Source: Chloroflexota bacterium (GTDB lineage Bacteria; Chloroflexota; Anaerolineae; Aggregatilineales; J027). Taken from it: 64,000 nt of DNA. This document shows positions 61,255 to 64,000 of this stretch, piece by piece. The notes beneath the pieces are model-generated. The model did no database searches, was not told the DNA's origin, and saw only the letters and a list, made by a program, of their open reading frames with translations. The DNA is taken from positions 167,674 to 231,673 of the forward strand of contig JABFGB010000006.1 in NCBI GenBank assembly GCA_013112715.1, written 5' to 3'. A program made the position numbers and the translations under genes. Each line of letters opens with the position of its first letter. The first letter of the stretch is position 1.

Positions 61255-61288
61255 AGGTCGGCGACACTGTACCCGACCTTTTATTTTT
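61255..61288 (+). terminator. Rho-independent terminator of rnpB
   Basis: A 7-bp stem (AGGTCGG at 61255-61261, CCGACCT at 61273-61279) is followed by TTTTATTTTT. Confidence 0.92.
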
Positions 61289-61303
61289 GAGATTTTCAGC
61301 GCA

Positions 61304-61900
61304 ATGGCTCACCCCAAGTATCGTATCCTCCGCTTCTATAAACCCTATGGTGTCCTGACCAAATTTACCGATGCCGAGGGGCGCCCCACCCTTGCTGACT
61401 ATGTGGATGTCCCGAATGTATATCCAGCAGGGCGATTGGATATGGACAGTGAGGGCCTGCTCATTTTGACCGATTTTGGCCTGCTCAGTCAACGGCTCAC
61501 TGACCCGGCCTATCGCCATCCGCGCACCTATCTGGCACAGGTCGAACGCATTCCCGATGAGGTGGCATTGGAAAAATTACGGGCGGGGGTGGTCATTGAA
61601 GGAAACAAGACGCTACCTACCCTTGTCGAATTATTAGACCATGAACCTGATTTACCCCCGCGTGACCCGCCTGTGCGATTTCGTAAATCTGTGCCAACAG
61701 CCTTCTTAAAAATGACGCTGCACGAGGGGCGCAATCGTCAAGTGCGGAAGATGACGGCGGCGGTGGGGTATCCGACCCTTCGGCTCATGCGGATTAGCAG
61801 TGGGCCAATCAGATTGGAGGGATTACAGCCGGGAGAATGGCGCGACCTCACGGATGAAGAACGGGCCACCTTATTAAAAAGTGTCAGATTGAAGGGGTGA
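61304..61900 (+). CDS. RluE-type 23S rRNA pseudouridine synthase
   Basis: A 198-residue enzyme that isomerises uridine to pseudouridine in ribosomal RNA. The catalytic aspartate is in PAGRLDMDSEGLLILT; FYKPYGVLTKF and FLKMTLHEGRNRQVRKMTAA are the other RsuA/RluE family blocks. There is no S4 domain and the length matches RluE (target U2457 in E. coli), so RluE-type is likely but the position modified is not proven. The gene begins 16 bases after the rnpB terminator. Confidence 0.88.
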   Translation: MAHPKYRILRFYKPYGVLTKFTDAEGRPTLADYVDVPNVYPAGRLDMDSEGLLILTDFGLLSQRLTDPAYRHPRTYLAQVERIPDEVALEKLRAGVVIEGNKTLPTLVELLDHEPDLPPRDPPVRFRKSVPTAFLKMTLHEGRNRQVRKMTAAVGYPTLRLMRISSGPIRLEGLQPGEWRDLTDEERATLLKSVRLKG

Positions 61901-61920
61901 CTCTCAAAAAAGATCACCCC
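61894..61920. terminator. Hairpin between converging genes
   Basis: GGGGTGA (61894-61900, including the stop codon) pairs with TCACCCC (61914-61920). The loop is A-rich and no T-run follows the stem. Possible weak bidirectional terminator. Confidence 0.35.
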
Positions 61921-61934
61921 TCATCGCTACTTGC

Positions 61935-63800
61935 TTATTCCGCCGCCCATATCCAATCTTGAAGCGTGCGGAAACGATCTGCCGGAGTGGTAATGAAGCC
62001 GACCTGTACATTTTCGAGGCGGTCATCGGTGACATAGCTGTAGACAGGATAGTATAGAGTCAGGGCTGGGGCGCGTTCTACAAATAACCGCTGAAATTCC
62101 TTATACAGATACACCCGATTGATGCCGATTGTTTCGCGGCGGGCCTGCTGCAACAATTCACTCAAGCGCAAATCACGCATCGCGCCATAATTTTGCCCAT
62201 CTTCGGCTTGCCCCACATGCCAAAAGGTATAGGGGTCGGGGTCGGCATAGGGCGCGAAACTAAATTCGACAATGGCCGTATCGAAGTCCCCATCCTCCAA
62301 GCGTTGGCGCAATGTAGCCCGATCAACCGCCTCAACTGTCACCGTAAAATTGAGGGCGGCCCATTGCGTTGCTAAATCTTGGGCTAGAGCCGTCAGCGCA
62401 GGGTCGTCGAATACCAAGATGGTGAAACTACGCCGCACCGGTTCAGGCGTTGCCGAGGGTTCAGGGGTGGCGCTCGGTGTGGCATCAGGGGGAGCAGTTT
62501 CTGGCGTGGGTTCTGATCCTGTTTCGGTAGGTGTTGGTTCAGGCGTGCTAGGGGATTCAAAGGATACGGTATTCAGCAGAGCATTAGCGGCATTGACATC
62601 TGGGGAGGGATAAACGGCATTGGGGTCATAGGCCCATGAACCCGGAATCAAAGGACTGTTGGCAGGAATGGCCTTAATACCCAGTGTGCGCTGTACAGCC
62701 CCAACACGATCCATACCATAAGCAAAGGCTTGGCGCAGACGTTGGTCACGAACATAGCGGATGCCGTCTCGATTCCAGTTGTAGATCAACACGCCTACTG
62801 CTGGCAGAGTTGTGTTATAGACGGCGAGATGGGGCAGGCCGCGCAAGCTGGCGAGTTTATCGGTATCTATTTGCCCGATGCTGTTGACCTCACCTTGCAC
62901 ATAAGCCGCAATTGCCTGATCTATGGTGTCGTAGGTATAAAATACAATCCGGTCAATCGAATAACCCGTTTGACCTTCGGGCCGCTGGCGATAGGTCGGA
63001 GCGACTCGTAAACTAATGCCGGCAATTTCCCCTTTGCCCACTATGGAAAGCAGCGATTCTACTTGATATGGGCCTGTCCCAATGGGATTGGTGAGATTAA
63101 ACGGATGTTTATGCAAATCTTTGACGGGATAGCCTTGCAATACATGGAAAGGCACAATCCCCATTCGAAGTTGTTCCGGGAACGAAGCCAACGGCTGGAC
63201 TAAGCGGAATCGCATGGTGTAATCGTCAATCACCGCAACCTCAACGGTTTTCCAAAATTCAGCAAGGCTGGCGTTGCCCTGAAAGTCGGGGTCACGGATA
63301 GCATCAATCGTATAGCGTACATCAGCACTGGTAAACGGAATGCCGTCTTGCCACAACACATCCCGTCGAATCGCCACGATATATTCTAGGCCATCTTTGG
63401 AGACTTCCCACCGTTCGGCTAAATCCGGCACGACTTCCCCATATTGATTGATGGTTGTCAACCCTTCAAAAATCAGCGAGGTGATGTCACGGTCAACGGG
63501 GTTAAATTCAGCATACAGCGGATTAATCTTGCTGATTCTGCCGACCAGCGCCTCCGTTAATTGACCGGGGACAGGCTTGAGCAAGGTTTCCCCGGGTGCG
63601 ATCTCCACTGTTGGGATAGCCGTCGGTTCAACAATTTCTAGGGTTGGGCTGGGGGTGATGTGGGGTAGTTGACCGACAGGGACTTCCTCAGTGGAGTCAT
63701 CTGTCGTGTCATCGCTGGCAAGTTGGGTATAGAGAGCCGCCATCAAGAGCATAATGGCAAAGAGCAGGGCAAACAAGGGCCAGCGTAAGGCTTTCCACAT
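61935..63800 (-). CDS. ABC-transporter solute-binding protein, family 5
   Basis: A 621-residue protein anchored by an N-terminal hydrophobic segment (about residues 6-27), of the oligopeptide/nickel-binding family 5. The family blocks DLAERWEVSKDGLEYIVAIR, VLWQDGIPFTSADVRYTID and DRVGAVQRTLG are present. An unusual low-complexity insertion rich in Pro, Thr and Glu (EPTPTETGSEPTPETAP) sits between the two lobes at about residues 415-460. The start has AAGGA nine bases before the ATG. No permease or ATPase genes are in the window; the substrate may be a peptide or other small molecule. Confidence 0.85.
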   Translation of the reverse strand: MWKALRWPLFALLFAIMLLMAALYTQLASDDTTDDSTEEVPVGQLPHITPSPTLEIVEPTAIPTVEIAPGETLLKPVPGQLTEALVGRISKINPLYAEFNPVDRDITSLIFEGLTTINQYGEVVPDLAERWEVSKDGLEYIVAIRRDVLWQDGIPFTSADVRYTIDAIRDPDFQGNASLAEFWKTVEVAVIDDYTMRFRLVQPLASFPEQLRMGIVPFHVLQGYPVKDLHKHPFNLTNPIGTGPYQVESLLSIVGKGEIAGISLRVAPTYRQRPEGQTGYSIDRIVFYTYDTIDQAIAAYVQGEVNSIGQIDTDKLASLRGLPHLAVYNTTLPAVGVLIYNWNRDGIRYVRDQRLRQAFAYGMDRVGAVQRTLGIKAIPANSPLIPGSWAYDPNAVYPSPDVNAANALLNTVSFESPSTPEPTPTETGSEPTPETAPPDATPSATPEPSATPEPVRRSFTILVFDDPALTALAQDLATQWAALNFTVTVEAVDRATLRQRLEDGDFDTAIVEFSFAPYADPDPYTFWHVGQAEDGQNYGAMRDLRLSELLQQARRETIGINRVYLYKEFQRLFVERAPALTLYYPVYSYVTDDRLENVQVGFITTPADRFRTLQDWIWAAE

Positions 63801-63825
63801 AGGTGTAATCCTTTTTTACAAACAC

Positions 63826-63860
63826 AAAAGGGGCAGTCTTGCACAATGCAAAACGCCCCC
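63826..63860 (-). terminator. Rho-independent terminator of the gene entering from the right edge
   Basis: On the minus strand GGGGC pairs with GCCCC around a longer inner stem (TTGCA/TGCAA with small interruptions), followed by TTTT. It lies 30 bases after the partial reading frame. Confidence 0.75.
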
Positions 63861-63889
63861 GCTATTCAATACATACGCCTGATGTGAAA

Positions 63890-64000
63890 TTAAAAAGCGC
63901 GATGAGCAGGCCATAGAAAGGACTGGACATCAATACCATACTGAAGGCGTAGCCAATAGCGCAACAGATGGGCGGTGACTTTGGCAATCAGGCGAGTTGC
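63890..64000 (-). CDS. Partial reading frame, possible transposase C-terminus
   Basis: The last 36 codons of a frame that enters from the right edge and stops at 63890. It reads ATRLIAKVTAHLLRYWLRLQ and ends PAHRAF. A tail with AKVTAHLL followed by hydrophobic/arginine residues recalls the C-termini of IS4/IS982-type DDE transposases, but the fragment is too short for a firm assignment. A terminator follows, consistent with a real gene. Confidence 0.4.
   Translation of the reverse strand, partial: ATRLIAKVTAHLLRYWLRLQYGIDVQSFLWPAHRAF

Overview
The window looks like a stretch of chromosome from a member of the phylum Chloroflexota, probably of the Anaerolineae type. This is inferred from gene content: a stack of serine/threonine phospho-signalling genes, very large multi-GAF histidine kinases, proline/threonine-rich linkers in exported proteins, a GH57 glucanotransferase, an acyl-ACP-reductase-like enzyme and a Ycf45-like R3H ATPase, with no lipopolysaccharide genes. 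Almost everything is intact coding sequence with short spacers. The only mobile-element trace is a possible transposase tail at the right edge. No prophage, CRISPR array or defence island was seen.

0-17.7 kb: cutA (cut by the window edge) and a DM13 protein; a large lipoprotein of ten tandem Ig/cadherin-like repeats ending in a degenerate SGNH domain; an aldehyde dehydrogenase; a membrane protein; ygfZ with a DinB/DfsB-like gene; comEA; a metallophosphoesterase; a GT4 glycosyltransferase; gatA with a sugar nucleotidyltransferase; and a P460-like haem lipoprotein.

17.7-25 kb: a minus-strand operon with a good sigma-70-type promoter at about 25.0 kb. It encodes a Ser/Thr kinase carrying an eight-bladed PQQ propeller, a PP2C phosphatase, a J-domain/VWA fusion, a zinc-ribbon FHA protein, a small unknown protein, an OmpR-type regulator, a small GTPase and an Hsp20. 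Kinase, phosphatase, phosphothreonine reader and effector-like proteins lie together, so this is the best candidate for an undescribed system here.

25-46 kb: mostly housekeeping genes (tmk, Ycf45/R3H ATPase, a DHH-CBS-nucleotidyltransferase fusion, plsY, GH57, rsgA) mixed with unusual ones: a predicted membrane zinc protease, a beta-helix surface protein, an AAA+ ATPase with a dead first module, and a left-handed beta-helix protein next to an acyl-ACP-reductase-like enzyme.

46-57.8 kb: a signalling operon with a REC/degenerate-GGDEF protein, a 2977-residue histidine kinase (about 13 GAF and 3 PAS domains), a CheY-like receiver and an alpha/beta-hydrolase-fold protein without its nucleophile.

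57.8-64 kb: an RNA-processing neighbourhood with SRP RNA, a YabE-like G5 protein, ksgA/rsmA (apparently starting at ATT), RNase P RNA with a clear terminator and an RluE-type pseudouridine synthase, followed by a family-5 solute-binding protein.
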